This document shows positions 40,014 through 49,470 of a stretch of DNA of 61,712 nt, piece after piece. The notes beneath the pieces are model-generated. The model made no database searches. It was not told the origin of the DNA and saw only the letters and a list, made by a program, of their open reading frames with translations. The stretch comes from Gammaproteobacteria bacterium (GTDB lineage Bacteria; Pseudomonadota; Gammaproteobacteria; SZUA-152). The stretch spans positions 1 through 61,712 of the forward strand of contig JAKISS010000011.1 of assembly GCA_021648485.1 (NCBI GenBank), read 5' to 3'. The position numbers and the translations under genes are program-made. Numbering within the stretch: the stretch's first letter is position 1; every line of letters begins with the position of its first letter.

Positions 40014-40640
40014 TCAGGGGTAAGCCTGTACCAGCCCTTTCAAACCCGCCTCTTTAACCAGACGCTGGCGCAGTTTGTCTGCCGCAGCCTTGCTGAGCTC
40101 CGGTCCCACACGCACTCGATACACGCGGCCAGACGCACCCTTAATTGATTCCACAAAACTGGCGTACCCCTGTTTGCGCAACTTGTCGCGCAACGCCCGG
40201 GCATTGTTACGCGCAGAAAAACTACCCACTTGTACCACCCAACCACTGAGCTTCCTGGATTTAGCCGGTTCAACCTTAGCAGGAGCGGCCTTTGTAACGG
40301 GCGGCGAAATTGGCTTTACCGGTGCTTTCGCGCCAACTTTTGCCGGAGGCTTTGCGGGAGATTGATCCGCGACCTTTTTCTCCGGGACAGATTTGCCAGA
40401 CACGGCGGGAGATTCATCTTCTTCATCACCCAAAGGTACCACGGGTGCAGCCGCTACTGGCGGTGCCTTGGGTGCAGCAGGTACAGGCGGGAAACGGAAA
40501 TCCGGTTCAGCAGGAATATTACTACCGTCGATACTGCCACCGAGATTGCCTTCACCTGACAATAGCATAGGGATAAAAATCACCGCCAGCGCCACCAGCA
40601 CCACTGCGCCTACCAATCGCTGTTTGAGTTGAATATTCAC
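40014..40640 (-). CDS. SPOR-domain protein (DedD-like)
   Basis: 208 residues. One N-terminal transmembrane segment (LVGAVVLVALAVIFIPMLL, about 9-27), a proline/alanine/lysine-rich periplasmic linker (about 45-130), then a SPOR domain (about 130-208; WVVQVGSFSARNNARALRDKL). SPOR domains bind denuded septal peptidoglycan and mark division proteins. Sits between folC and cvpA as dedD does in other Gammaproteobacteria. Confidence 0.94.
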   Translation of the reverse strand: MNIQLKQRLVGAVVLVALAVIFIPMLLSGEGNLGGSIDGSNIPAEPDFRFPPVPAAPKAPPVAAAPVVPLGDEEDESPAVSGKSVPEKKVADQSPAKPPAKVGAKAPVKPISPPVTKAAPAKVEPAKSRKLSGWVVQVGSFSARNNARALRDKLRKQGYASFVESIKGASGRVYRVRVGPELSKAAADKLRQRLVKEAGLKGLVQAYP

Positions 40641-40699
40641 AAAATGCCTCTGTGCTCAATGAAATGTGAATTGAGCGCCTGGTTCACACTGAAGCGTGA

Positions 40700-41992
40700 T
40701 TATACTGCCTCGTCCAGCACCGCCGCCACTGTATAAAAAGATCCCGTCACCACAATACAGTCTTTTGCTGTGCTGGCGGCCAATGCAGCCTGATAGGCTT
40801 CCGCAACATCAACAAAAATGTCTATTGAGACATTGCCGACCGGGATTTCCGCTGGACCAGCCAACAGCGCGGCGCGTAACTGCTCGGCCGAGGCCGAACG
40901 AGGCACGGGTAGAGGCGCGAGGTACCAGTAATCCACCACCCACCGCAATTGTGCCACCACAGTATCGATATCCTTGTCCGCCAGCATGCCCAGCACCGCA
41001 AAAGTGCGGCCCTGGCAATCCTGACGCACCAGATTATCTGCCAGTGCCCGCGCACTTTGTGCATTGTGCGCCACATCAAAAATGTGCAGCGGCACACCGG
41101 GCAGGACTTGAAAGCGTCCCGGCAACGATACGGACTGCAGCCCCTGGGCAATCGCTGCCACATCCACAGGAAATTCCGCATTCACCGCAGCCAGCACCGC
41201 CAGCACACCCGCCGCATTGTTCAACTGAAAATCACCCGCCAAAGCGGGCAAAGGCAGGTTTTCAAAACGATGCTGTGAATCGCACCAGCTCCAGAGGCCA
41301 TCAACCCCCTGTTCGTCAGGTCTCTCAACAAAAAAGTCCTGTCCCAACAGTGACAGCGGTACCTCCAACGATTCTGCCACCGACAATAACGATGCCGGTG
41401 GTGTCGGGTCAGCACATACTGCTGGCCGCCCCTTGCGCAATATACCGGCTTTTTCACGCGCAATCATTTCGCGGTCACTGCCCAGCCACTCCACATGATC
41501 CACATCAATAGCGGTGATCAGTGCCACATTGGCATCCACTATATTCACCGCATCCAAACGCCCACCCAGCCCGACTTCGAGGATCGCCACATCCACTTCG
41601 GCATGATGCAAAATATCGATGGCGGCAAGAGTACCAAATTCAAAACAGGTTAAACGAATATCTGCACGCGCCTGATCAATGCGCTCGAAAGACGCGCACA
41701 ACATGGCATCATCCACTGACCGCCCCTCCAGCTTGATGCGTTCGTTGTAACGCAATAAATGTGGCGAGGTATAACTGCCAACACGGTGACCAGCAGCAAG
41801 CAAAATGGCTTCCAGCATCGCCACGCAGGAACCCTTGCCGTTGGTGCCGGCAACCGTAATCACGGTAAAATCAGGGCGCGTGAGCTTGAGCCGTGCCAAT
41901 ACAGCGCCGACTCGTTCCAGCCCCAGATCAATCTCTACGGGATACAGGGTTTCCTGCCAGGTCAGCCAGTCTTTGAGGGTGTTAAAGCGCAT
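40700..41992 (-). CDS. folC: Folylpolyglutamate/dihydrofolate synthase
   Basis: 430 residues. P-loop VTVAGTNGKGSCVAMLE (about 45-60) and the Mur-ligase core with GLGGRLDAVNIVDANVA. Adds glutamate to dihydropteroate and folates. In the usual gene order it follows accD directly; here about 3.9 kb of accessory DNA lies between them. Confidence 0.97.
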   Translation of the reverse strand: MRFNTLKDWLTWQETLYPVEIDLGLERVGAVLARLKLTRPDFTVITVAGTNGKGSCVAMLEAILLAAGHRVGSYTSPHLLRYNERIKLEGRSVDDAMLCASFERIDQARADIRLTCFEFGTLAAIDILHHAEVDVAILEVGLGGRLDAVNIVDANVALITAIDVDHVEWLGSDREMIAREKAGILRKGRPAVCADPTPPASLLSVAESLEVPLSLLGQDFFVERPDEQGVDGLWSWCDSQHRFENLPLPALAGDFQLNNAAGVLAVLAAVNAEFPVDVAAIAQGLQSVSLPGRFQVLPGVPLHIFDVAHNAQSARALADNLVRQDCQGRTFAVLGMLADKDIDTVVAQLRWVVDYWYLAPLPVPRSASAEQLRAALLAGPAEIPVGNVSIDIFVDVAEAYQAALAASTAKDCIVVTGSFYTVAAVLDEAV

Positions 41993-42010
41993 TGACGAAT
42001 GCCATATGGG

Positions 42011-44137
42011 CTACGAACCCATGAATCCGATAGATTTCCCGGCCCCCGGTTTAGCCTTGCACTCTTTTTCCAGCGCACTCAGTAAATAACGGGGGTCAAT
42101 TATTTTATTCAAACTCCGGGACTGACGCACAACAGTGGCAAAGTCCCCAGGCGTAAGGTTATCAAGCCGCGCCAAAGCGGCTTTGTATTGCTTCGTTTCA
42201 CTCTTGAGATTAGAGCCATGCTCCTTCAGCACTTGCAGGAATAATGTCCACGCTTGCTCGGGCTTCATATAGTCAAATTTTATCTTCAGATCAAAACGGC
42301 GCAGCGATGCCGCATCCACAAGATTCAATAAATTCGTAGAAGCAATAAACACACCATTAAAGCTTTCCATCTGAACCAGCAATTCATTGACCTGAGTGAT
42401 TTCCCACGAGTTTTGAGAGGAGCCACGATCCAGAAGAAAACTATCCACCTCATCAACAAGCAACACCATGTCATCGGCTTCAGCCTCATCAAACATGGTG
42501 GCGATATTTTTTTCTGCTTCACCCACCCATTTACTGAGAATGTCCGAAGCCTGTTTTTTTAGCAGAGGCTTGTCCAGCTGTTCTGCAACATAATGTGCAA
42601 AAGCGGTTTTTCCGGTACCCGGCGCGCCATACAAACAAATACGTGCCTGATGGTTTTGTTGCAACCCTCTGCTCAACGCTTCCAGATCCTGGTCCGGGTT
42701 TAAATACTCAAGGCTATAGCGGGTTTCACGGCTGATAACCGTGCGAGGCTTACGCGACAACCCCATGACTTGCAGCTTGTTACCAATAATCCTTTCCAGG
42801 TTCTTCTCCAGCGCCTTTGTGTTGTCATTGTTCAGGTGATCAGCAATTTTGGCAGCACTTTCAGCATGCGCCGGTACCAGATGCTCATGTTCTGCCATTT
42901 GTGCCAACCAGGCATCACTCAAGCCCAGGTGACCGAGATATTTGTCGAGGATACGCCGACGGATGTTGCGTGTGGGAGAGCGTAAATTCAGGACAAAATC
43001 AAAACGACGTAACACTGAATCATCCAGCTGCACCACACTGTTGCACAACCAGAATGCAGGAATTGAGTTCTCCTCCAACAATTGATGCACCCAGGCTTTT
43101 TTGAAATCAGGGCGCGTCACATGACCAAACGGGCTGAAGTTCACATCGGGAAAAGCATCTTCTATTTCATCAAACAAAATGGCAGCCTTTTCTTTACTCG
43201 CCAACATTTTTTGAGTCAGCTGGTAAGCCGCAAAACGATCTTTTCCATCAATAGGATTGCCTTCCATATCCTGCATGGTGATTTCGTATAACTCAAACCC
43301 GCAGTAACGACTCAAGGTTTTCACCAGCTCAGTTTTACCTGTGCCAGGTTCGCCGTATATCAACACGTTAATCCCCTGAACATGTTTCTTCTCAGCGGAC
43401 TGTAAATAGGAGGTCAACAAATCAATATCGGTTTTCAAATGAGGGAAATCTTCAATTGACAGATGCGGCTGGTCCGCCATTTTAAAAAAGCATTGCAATA
43501 TTGCCCCGGGATTATTCTGCTCCTGCGTCAAGGCGTATTTGATGCTGTGCGGGACATCAAAACACTGCTGCAATGAATGCATATAGTGGCCACTGGCATT
43601 AATGCGCAATAGTCCCGAAGATATCAATGTGCCATTGCTGCGCATGGCATTCTCAATTTCATTACGGGGAACATTCAGGATTATCGACAAGGTATGCCTG
43701 ATTTTTTCACTGCTCATTTCTCCGAGCGTCTCAACGACCATATTAAATCCCGCAGACGAACCCGATATGATGACAAATCGCAATATATCGATCTCACACT
43801 GGGTCAAATTTAACGATTTCTGAAGAACAGCAATATTGGTGGAAAAAACATCATGAGGAGATGTCAGCGTATTATTTTCCAGCGCTTCTAACGTAGTGGA
43901 CAAATTGGAAAATATGGTTTTTTTATCAACATTTTCGTCTTGCAGAAATGCTGACAGCCCCAAAACATGCATTGTTTCCGGGTCATGCAGACCGCCATAA
44001 CGATCAAAAAACCGGCTGAATGCATTCAGCCGGATCAGAATGCGTAAATTCCAGAGTTTCAACAACGGATCACAATCTGAAGTTTTATGGACATCCACAT
44101 TGGCAGGGGATTGTTCGTCATTATTTAACCGGGTCAT
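42011..44137 (-). CDS. Double-AAA+ ATPase of unknown role
   Basis: 708 residues with two AAA+ modules. First: Walker A GEPGTGKT at 262-269, Walker B AILFDEIEDAF. Second: Walker A GAPGTGKT at 504-511, Walker B MVLLVDEVDSFLLDRG, and FIASTN plus SLRRFD as sensor and arginine-finger regions. N-terminal 240 residues are helical and unrecognised. Cdc48-like layout, but the first module is divergent and the family is unassigned. It separates folC from accD and begins accessory DNA; no partner gene is evident. Confidence 0.9.
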   Translation of the reverse strand: MTRLNNDEQSPANVDVHKTSDCDPLLKLWNLRILIRLNAFSRFFDRYGGLHDPETMHVLGLSAFLQDENVDKKTIFSNLSTTLEALENNTLTSPHDVFSTNIAVLQKSLNLTQCEIDILRFVIISGSSAGFNMVVETLGEMSSEKIRHTLSIILNVPRNEIENAMRSNGTLISSGLLRINASGHYMHSLQQCFDVPHSIKYALTQEQNNPGAILQCFFKMADQPHLSIEDFPHLKTDIDLLTSYLQSAEKKHVQGINVLIYGEPGTGKTELVKTLSRYCGFELYEITMQDMEGNPIDGKDRFAAYQLTQKMLASKEKAAILFDEIEDAFPDVNFSPFGHVTRPDFKKAWVHQLLEENSIPAFWLCNSVVQLDDSVLRRFDFVLNLRSPTRNIRRRILDKYLGHLGLSDAWLAQMAEHEHLVPAHAESAAKIADHLNNDNTKALEKNLERIIGNKLQVMGLSRKPRTVISRETRYSLEYLNPDQDLEALSRGLQQNHQARICLYGAPGTGKTAFAHYVAEQLDKPLLKKQASDILSKWVGEAEKNIATMFDEAEADDMVLLVDEVDSFLLDRGSSQNSWEITQVNELLVQMESFNGVFIASTNLLNLVDAASLRRFDLKIKFDYMKPEQAWTLFLQVLKEHGSNLKSETKQYKAALARLDNLTPGDFATVVRQSRSLNKIIDPRYLLSALEKECKAKPGAGKSIGFMGS

Positions 44138-44285
44138 GATGCACCAAAAAATTGCCCAATCAGGGCTAAAAAGTTATCGTTTTAAGAAAATATATCCATA
44201 TTATCTATGGCATATCGTTTAAATGTACATTAAAAGCCAGATTATGGCATTATTTCTACCACCTTTGCCTATTGATGAGTACGCA

Positions 44286-44740
44286 TCATTTATCAATAAG
44301 ATACCCATACAACCACTCTACATTAAATGCGCCAGCCTTTGTCAATACAGTCACCTTCTTATTAATTCGAGTCGCTGACAAATTATAACCAGCCTGGCTC
44401 ACTTGCAGTTTTTCCGTATTGGAATTTCGCCAGGACTCAACAGTAATATAATATCTATCGGGCCCCTTACTGCTCCGAGAATAATCCGTATCAACCAATT
44501 TGACCGAATGAAACATAACAGGACTGTTATCAAGCACACCATTGAATACCGGGAACACCAGCATTGCAATAAAAGTGTACCCAATGCCATTCGCAGCAGC
44601 AATCCAGGATAATTCTTTGTGTGATCTGGCTCGCCCCGAAAGATGCATCCCTGCGGCTAAAAGATGTCCTGATAAAATAACCCGGTAAGAACAATAAGCG
44701 TCACGATTAAATAAAAAGAGAAAAAACTCTGGCTTAACAT
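44286..44740 (-). pseudogene. Frameshifted two-segment membrane protein, probable immunity relic
   Basis: ATG 44740 opens MLSQSFFSLYLIVTLIVLTG (first hydrophobic segment), continues LFYQDIF and hits TAG near 44660. One base further the frame reads on as LAAGMHLSGRARSHKELSW, with a second hydrophobic segment (AANGIGYTFIAMLVFPVFNG), and runs to 44286. A one-base loss in the T4 run at about 44658-44662 explains this. The rejoined protein is about 151 residues. Its topology and its place after a broken LysM-like gene mirror the trio at 3017-4822. A sequencing error is possible. Confidence 0.65.
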
Positions 44741-45004
44741 TTTAAACTCATTGCCTCTATGCCGAACTTGCCTGAAAAATATCGAAAAACATAAAAATGC
44801 CAAACATTGCCCGCACTACAACAGCAATAAATGGCCAACGAAAGTGTTTATCCAAATGCACAACCTTTTCTTCAAAGTTACGTTATGGCTTTTATGAATA
44901 TATTCACTCATCTGCCAATAATCGCAGCAAGCTGCGGGGAATTAAACCCAAAGAGATTAAGCAGTCGTTTGGGAGTGATAATAATAAAGTACATGCAAGA
45001 TCAT

Positions 45005-45101
45005 GGTGGAACCGCTGCGCTTGTTCCACCCTACTCCACTATAAGTATCCCAGCTCCCACCATCACCTCGGGCAGGGTGGAACAAGCGTAGCGGTTCCAC
45101 C
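45005..45101. repeat. REP-like inverted repeat pair
   Basis: The 28-bp arms at 45005-45032 and 45074-45101 are reverse complements with one mismatch. Each arm is itself a palindrome (GGTGGAAC with GTTCCACC). A partial unit occurs near 306-319. The surrounding 44741-45331 stretch contains short ORFs in two frames (for example MANESVYPNAQPF at 44831) but none that I can support as a gene. Confidence 0.75.
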
Positions 45102-45331
45102 AAACTACGATTTTACTCTGTGTTGAATAGAGCGAAACAAAAAACGATGAATACCCTAACGCTACCCGGGTAGAGCTTAGCCTGACAATTATGCCCACCA
45201 CAATGCCACACCACAACAAACGGGCACCTCCCGTTGGAAGACCCAATAATAAATCATGCCTCTGCACTTGACTCAGCCGATTCACTTTTTATCAGCATTT
45301 AGCGACTGTAACGGGCATTTTTCCGCCCAAC

Positions 45332-45858
45332 TTATGGTCTGGCTGAGTTAAATACATAGGCATGTAAAAAATTGCACGTAGCATATGCCGCGACAGCTCC
45401 ACTACTACCTACTTCCCCAACACTTTCCGGTAGCATTGTAGATTTGTACGTACACGTTTTCTATCTGTTGCAAAATATGTTTAATACGGTTCATATGATG
45501 GCCAAAATACACCAGTGTTGCGCCATAGCCATTACCACCTGCACTGGCGATATTGCTGAGCAGTTGATAGTTGTCTGCGATAATTTGCCGGTCGGTTTCC
45601 GAGAGTTCTGCCAGCAAAAGACCCATTAGGGTGGCAGCATCCATCAGTTCGACTTCGAAGCAGCTGCACTGTGGCTGTTCGGGGTGTGACAATAATCAAC
45701 TGGCCAACTTTTAGGTGGATGTTGATGACCTTGAAATGCTCAACTGTTAACGCTGATGGGTTGGTGTAAAGCGAGCTGATCAGTGCGTCAACGGTCTGTG
45801 ATTTTTCTGCACAATGGTAATATATTTCGTCGGGGATAACGCTGACTAAAGCGGTCAT
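45332..45858 (-). pseudogene. Frameshifted LysM-like/effector-type gene relic
   Basis: From ATG 45858: MTALVSVIPDEIYYHCAEKS, then a LysM-like end HLKVGQLIIVTP. At the C4 run near 45690 the frame must shift to continue as EQPQCSCFEVELMDAATLMG through GLLLAELSETDRQ to about 45430. A second shift gives SVGEVGSSGAVAAYATCNF and a TAA at 45332. At least two indels therefore break one gene. The order (LysM-like gene, then a two-segment membrane gene) repeats that of 3017-4362, but the sequences are not obviously homologous. Confidence 0.6.
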
Positions 45859-45898
45859 GGTGTACTCTTTGGATCGTCTTCGTTTGAGCCCTGTTCAA

Positions 45899-46822
45899 CT
45901 ACAGGCTCTGGGTTTGCTTTTCTCCGGGTCGATCATTAACTGCAGACTGTTCACCGCTGTGATCAAGTGCAGGCTGCCCCGTTAATATCCTCAACAAACT
46001 GGCCACACGGTCACGCAAATCACGTCGGTCAATCACCATATCCACCGCACCTTTTTCCTGTAAAAACTCACTGCGCTGAAAACCTTCCGGCAAGGTTTGG
46101 CGCACGGTTTGCTCGATGACTTTGGGGCCGGCAAAACCGATCAGGGCTTTGGGTTCTGCGATATGCACATCACCCAGCATGGCCAGACTGGCTGACACAC
46201 CACCCATGGTAGGGTCGGTCAACACAGAAATAAACGGAATACCCTGTTTGCTGAGCTTTGCCAGGGCCGCGCTGGTTTTGGCCATTTGCATCAGTGAAAA
46301 CAGCGCCTCCTGCATACGTGCGCCGCCACTGGCTGAAAAACAGACCAGCGGAATGTTATGTTCCAGCGAGGTGTTTACAGCACGCACAAAACGTTCACCC
46401 ACCACCGAGCCCATGGAGCCACCCATAAATTTGAATTCAAAGGCTGTTGCCACCAGCGGTACGCCCTGCACCTGACCCATCATGCTGATCAGGGCATCCG
46501 TCTCGCCTGTGTTTTTTTGCGCCTGGATCAGGCGGTCTTTGTATTTTTTAACGTCTTTGAATTTAAGCACGTCAACCGGGGTCACCTCTGCGCCAATTTC
46601 CACGCGGGGTTCATCATCGAGAAAAATTTCCAGACGGCGGCGTGCGCCCACACGCATGTGGTGATCACATTTGGGGCAAACATCCAGGTTACGTTCCAGT
46701 TCTGCGCGATACAGCACTGCGCTGCACGCTGTGCATTTGGCCCAGATGCCTTCCGGCACAGCCTTTTTCTGACCGCTTTGGGTGCTGATTCTTGACGGGA
46801 TTAATTTTTTTAGCCAGCTCAT
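45899..46822 (-). CDS. accD: Acetyl-CoA carboxylase carboxyltransferase subunit beta
   Basis: 307 residues. Zinc finger CTACSAVLY...CPKCDHH (CxxC twice, about 31-53), then the carboxyltransferase fold with [20 protein letters not shown] and [13 protein letters not shown]. It joins with AccA to transfer CO2 to acetyl-CoA in fatty-acid synthesis. Accessory genes lie on both sides, separating it from trpA and folC. Confidence 0.97.
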   Translation of the reverse strand: MSWLKKLIPSRISTQSGQKKAVPEGIWAKCTACSAVLYRAELERNLDVCPKCDHHMRVGARRRLEIFLDDEPRVEIGAEVTPVDVLKFKDVKKYKDRLIQAQKNTGETDALISMMGQVQGVPLVATAFEFKFMGGSMGSVVGERFVRAVNTSLEHNIPLVCFSASGGARMQEALFSLMQMAKTSAALAKLSKQGIPFISVLTDPTMGGVSASLAMLGDVHIAEPKALIGFAGPKVIEQTVRQTLPEGFQRSEFLQEKGAVDMVIDRRDLRDRVASLLRILTGQPALDHSGEQSAVNDRPGEKQTQSL

Positions 46823-46997
46823 GGTATTTTTTACACTTTATATTAAGTTGTTTTATTCAAAATAATCAGTAAATCTTCCGGCGAGAAACAAGACAATGAA
46901 CCGAGTATGCCATCATTTTTTACCGTCAAGCACCATCGCGATAAAGTGAACGATGCCAATTGTAATTGTGTGAGTTATTTAATTTTCCAAAGAGGCA

Positions 46998-47564
46998 TCA
47001 TGGTACGACAAGTGTTACTTTTGTTGGTTTTTTGGAAATCACATCATTAACCTGCTTCCTGGAATACATTATCCGGCGGCTGCTGTGTTTAATGCCCACT
47101 CCCATTTCCGGGTATACTACAACCAGGCTCAAAGTGTCGTAATCCAACCCAACTAAAGAAACTTGCTTCATTACATTATTTGAGCTCACACTGAATGATT
47201 GAAAAATATATGCGGAGTAACTCACATGACTGTCCGTGTGATGCGACTCTGCATCAGCCGTTAAAAAAACCCCCGAAGCACTGTCGTCGAATATTATTTT
47301 ACCATCTTTGTTAATCGTTGCCCTGACCTGAAACAATGATTTGACGGGAGCAATATCAATAAGTGGTTTTGGGGTAGTAAAGCTAAATCGTAAAAAATCA
47401 TTTTCACTGATCACTATTCCATTTTGAGTGAGTGTGACCAAAGACCTATCAAGGTTATGTTGAGATATTTCAATAGACTCTCCTTTACATGAGGCCAATA
47501 ATATACTTAATGTCCCAGCCATCAGAAGGATCGACATCTTCCCAAAGGAGGGGCGAAAACACAT
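46998..47564 (-). CDS. Hypothetical lipoprotein, candidate immunity partner of the lipase
   Basis: Up to 188 residues. Signal with lipobox LSILLASCKG (Cys about 26) gives a periplasmic lipid-anchored protein. ATG 47564 touches the TGA of the lipase gene (TGAATG); an ATG at 47537 also opens a signal peptide. No family recognised. A periplasmic lipoprotein directly after a lipase gene is the usual layout of type VI phospholipase effector immunity genes; here no secretion genes are nearby. Confidence 0.65.
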   Translation of the reverse strand: MCFRPSFGKMSILLMAGTLSILLASCKGESIEISQHNLDRSLVTLTQNGIVISENDFLRFSFTTPKPLIDIAPVKSLFQVRATINKDGKIIFDDSASGVFLTADAESHHTDSHVSYSAYIFQSFSVSSNNVMKQVSLVGLDYDTLSLVVVYPEMGVGIKHSSRRIMYSRKQVNDVISKKPTKVTLVVP

Positions 47565-48203
47565 TCATTTAGTCCCAATCACACGAGAGCCCACGGGCGC
47601 ATTGACCATTTCCTTTCTGGCCCTGTCATACATGGTTTGTGCGTCAGCATGTGGAGCATTAATTTCAATATTGTGCGCACCATTTTCAGCACCAAGTTGA
47701 CCACCAACGTTCGCTATGTAACCACCACTTCTCCCACTATTCGTCATAAGGGTCGGCAGGGTAACAATACCGCTCAGCAAGTTCCCTACAATAGGAATTT
47801 TTCCAACAGTGTTATCAATGAGTGATTGTTTTATATAAACATTCACCCATCTTGCAACATGAATTTTTCCGAAGGGAAACAGGGAAACCGGGTCAAGCGT
47901 AATAAGTTCATCAACGGGAACGCCAGAATTAAACAAATCTTGAGCCAGATCCATCGCAGCTTTTCCTCCCCAACTGTGCCCGGTAACTCGAATACTTTTA
48001 TACTTACCGGATTGCCATTGCTTTTTTATGTCTGACAATATTTCTTGTTCTTGCTCATGCCCTCGATATATGCAATCGATATTGATCGAAGTCCTGGCCC
48101 TATTGATTGATACAGCCTCCATTATGTTAGTAGCACCACCCGCCCGGGAGATCCAGTCTCCTTTGTCACCCGCACCACCAATAAAATACTCTACCTTTGA
48201 CAT
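47565..48203 (-). CDS. Alpha/beta-hydrolase lipase, candidate antibacterial effector
   Basis: 212 residues from ATG 48203 (GGAG 10 nt upstream; an in-frame TTG lies six bases earlier). Nucleophile elbow GHSWG with Ser77, candidate acid Asp105 in ITLDPVSLFP, and a late His in GAHNIEINAPHADAQ. No signal peptide, as in type VI phospholipase (Tle) effectors. Together with the following lipoprotein gene it forms an apparent effector-immunity pair between trpA and accD. A housekeeping lipase cannot be excluded. Confidence 0.8.
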   Translation of the reverse strand: MSKVEYFIGGAGDKGDWISRAGGATNIMEAVSINRARTSINIDCIYRGHEQEQEILSDIKKQWQSGKYKSIRVTGHSWGGKAAMDLAQDLFNSGVPVDELITLDPVSLFPFGKIHVARWVNVYIKQSLIDNTVGKIPIVGNLLSGIVTLPTLMTNSGRSGGYIANVGGQLGAENGAHNIEINAPHADAQTMYDRARKEMVNAPVGSRVIGTK

Positions 48204-48345
48204 GGCCAACTGTCTCCGTAATATTCAAAGTCTTCGGGGTTATTCTTTAGAAGGTCTGTCCATTTTCCAACATTCAAATACCTTGCGTGGCACAGTGTGC
48301 AGCAAACTTGCCACAATTGTACTTAGCCGGGCTGGCTCAATACGA
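48200..48345 (-). pseudogene. Possible remnant upstream of the lipase gene
   Basis: Minus-strand frames read AKYNCGKFAAHCATQ and, one base shifted, RYLNVGKWTDLLKNNPEDF followed by EYYGDSWPCQR, ending at the lipase start. The second piece looks coding. There is no start codon. The remaining 48346-48544 holds nothing that I can support. Confidence 0.3.
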
Positions 48346-48544
48346 AAACAACCCAACGACAGCCAAAACACTCCTTCTTTTGAGTGTATCTTGTTTTGTT
48401 TCCAGGCTCATTATTCCTTCCTGCATCGCAGCAGCTCCCGACCAATCATCAAAATGACGCAAATATCACCAAAACGACGGCATATAAGTTCATAAAACTG
48501 ATTTAGAATTTATTGATATGCGCTCGTCCTTTCTCTTCCTAACA

Positions 48545-49351
48545 CTATTTTGCATCCATCCCCGCTCGCATTTGCATCAGCAGCCCGGCAATTTCTGCAT
48601 TGATTCTATCGTGTTGCCCCGCAGCCTGCTCCACTTTTTGCACCAGAGCACTCCCCACCACCACAGCATCCGCCACGGCGGCGACGGCGGCAGCTGATTC
48701 AGCGTCTTTGATGCCAAAACCAACACCCACCGGCAAATCAGTGTGTTTGCGAATCTGTTCCAGCTTATCTGCCACCGCCGATACATCGAGATTACCTGCT
48801 CCGGTAACACCTTTCACTGCGACATAATAGACATAACCGCTGGCGGCCTCGCAGATGAGTTTGATACGTTCGTCGTTTGAGGTGGGAGCCAGCAGAAAAA
48901 TGGGATCGAGTTGTTGTGAGTGAAGTGCGGCCACCAATGTATCAGCCTCTTCGGGCGGCAGGTCAACGGTGAGCACGCCATCAACACCTGCCTCTGCGGC
49001 CGCTTCGGCAAATACGGTATGGCCCATCATTTCCACCGGGTTGAGGTAACCCATCAGCACCACCGGGGTATGGCTGTCCTGTTGACGGAATTCAGCCACC
49101 ATGGCCAGCACGTTGCGCAGGCTGACGCGGTGCTCCAAAGCCCGTTCAGCAGCACGTTGGATCACCGGGCCATCAGCCATGGGGTCGGAAAAGGGTACAC
49201 CCAACTCAATGATATCAGCACCCGCATTGACCATGGCATGCATCAGCGGTACGGTAACAGCGGGATCTGAGTCACCCGCCGTAACGTAGGGGATGAGTGC
49301 TTTGCGGTTCCTGATTTTTAGTTTGTCGAAACAGTTTTTGATACGGCTCAT
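48545..49351 (-). CDS. trpA: Tryptophan synthase alpha subunit
   Basis: 268 residues. TIM barrel with [20 protein letters not shown] (catalytic Glu) and [10 protein letters not shown]; cleaves indole-3-glycerol phosphate to indole, channelled to TrpB. It follows trpB on the minus strand with a hairpin in the gap. Confidence 0.97.
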   Translation of the reverse strand: MSRIKNCFDKLKIRNRKALIPYVTAGDSDPAVTVPLMHAMVNAGADIIELGVPFSDPMADGPVIQRAAERALEHRVSLRNVLAMVAEFRQQDSHTPVVLMGYLNPVEMMGHTVFAEAAAEAGVDGVLTVDLPPEEADTLVAALHSQQLDPIFLLAPTSNDERIKLICEAASGYVYYVAVKGVTGAGNLDVSAVADKLEQIRKHTDLPVGVGFGIKDAESAAAVAAVADAVVVGSALVQKVEQAAGQHDRINAEIAGLLMQMRAGMDAK

Positions 49352-49409
49352 GTTATTTTTCCATGAAATTCGGTGTGACAGAAACAGGATTAACCCGCGT
49401 TACCCACAG

Positions 49410-49444
49410 ACACTTTCTTCTCCTCTCAGGGGAGAAGAAAGTGT
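49410..49444. repeat. Perfect 14-bp hairpin between trpB and trpA
   Basis: ACACTTTCTTCTCC (49410-49423) pairs perfectly with GGAGAAGAAAGTGT (49431-49444), loop 7 nt. No U-run after it in the transcript direction, so it may be a processing, stability or partial-termination element. Confidence 0.6.
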
Positions 49445-49470
49445 TCTTTGCAAGCCCGGCGACAAAAAAT

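Noticed and set aside
44655-44665. Programmed frameshift at the T4 run
   Set aside because: No slippery heptamer or downstream stimulator was seen, and the neighbour gene is also frameshifted, so decay is simpler.
44797-45126. Overlapping short plus-strand ORFs
   Set aside because: Two frames compete, both cross the inverted repeats, and neither has a family or ribosome site.
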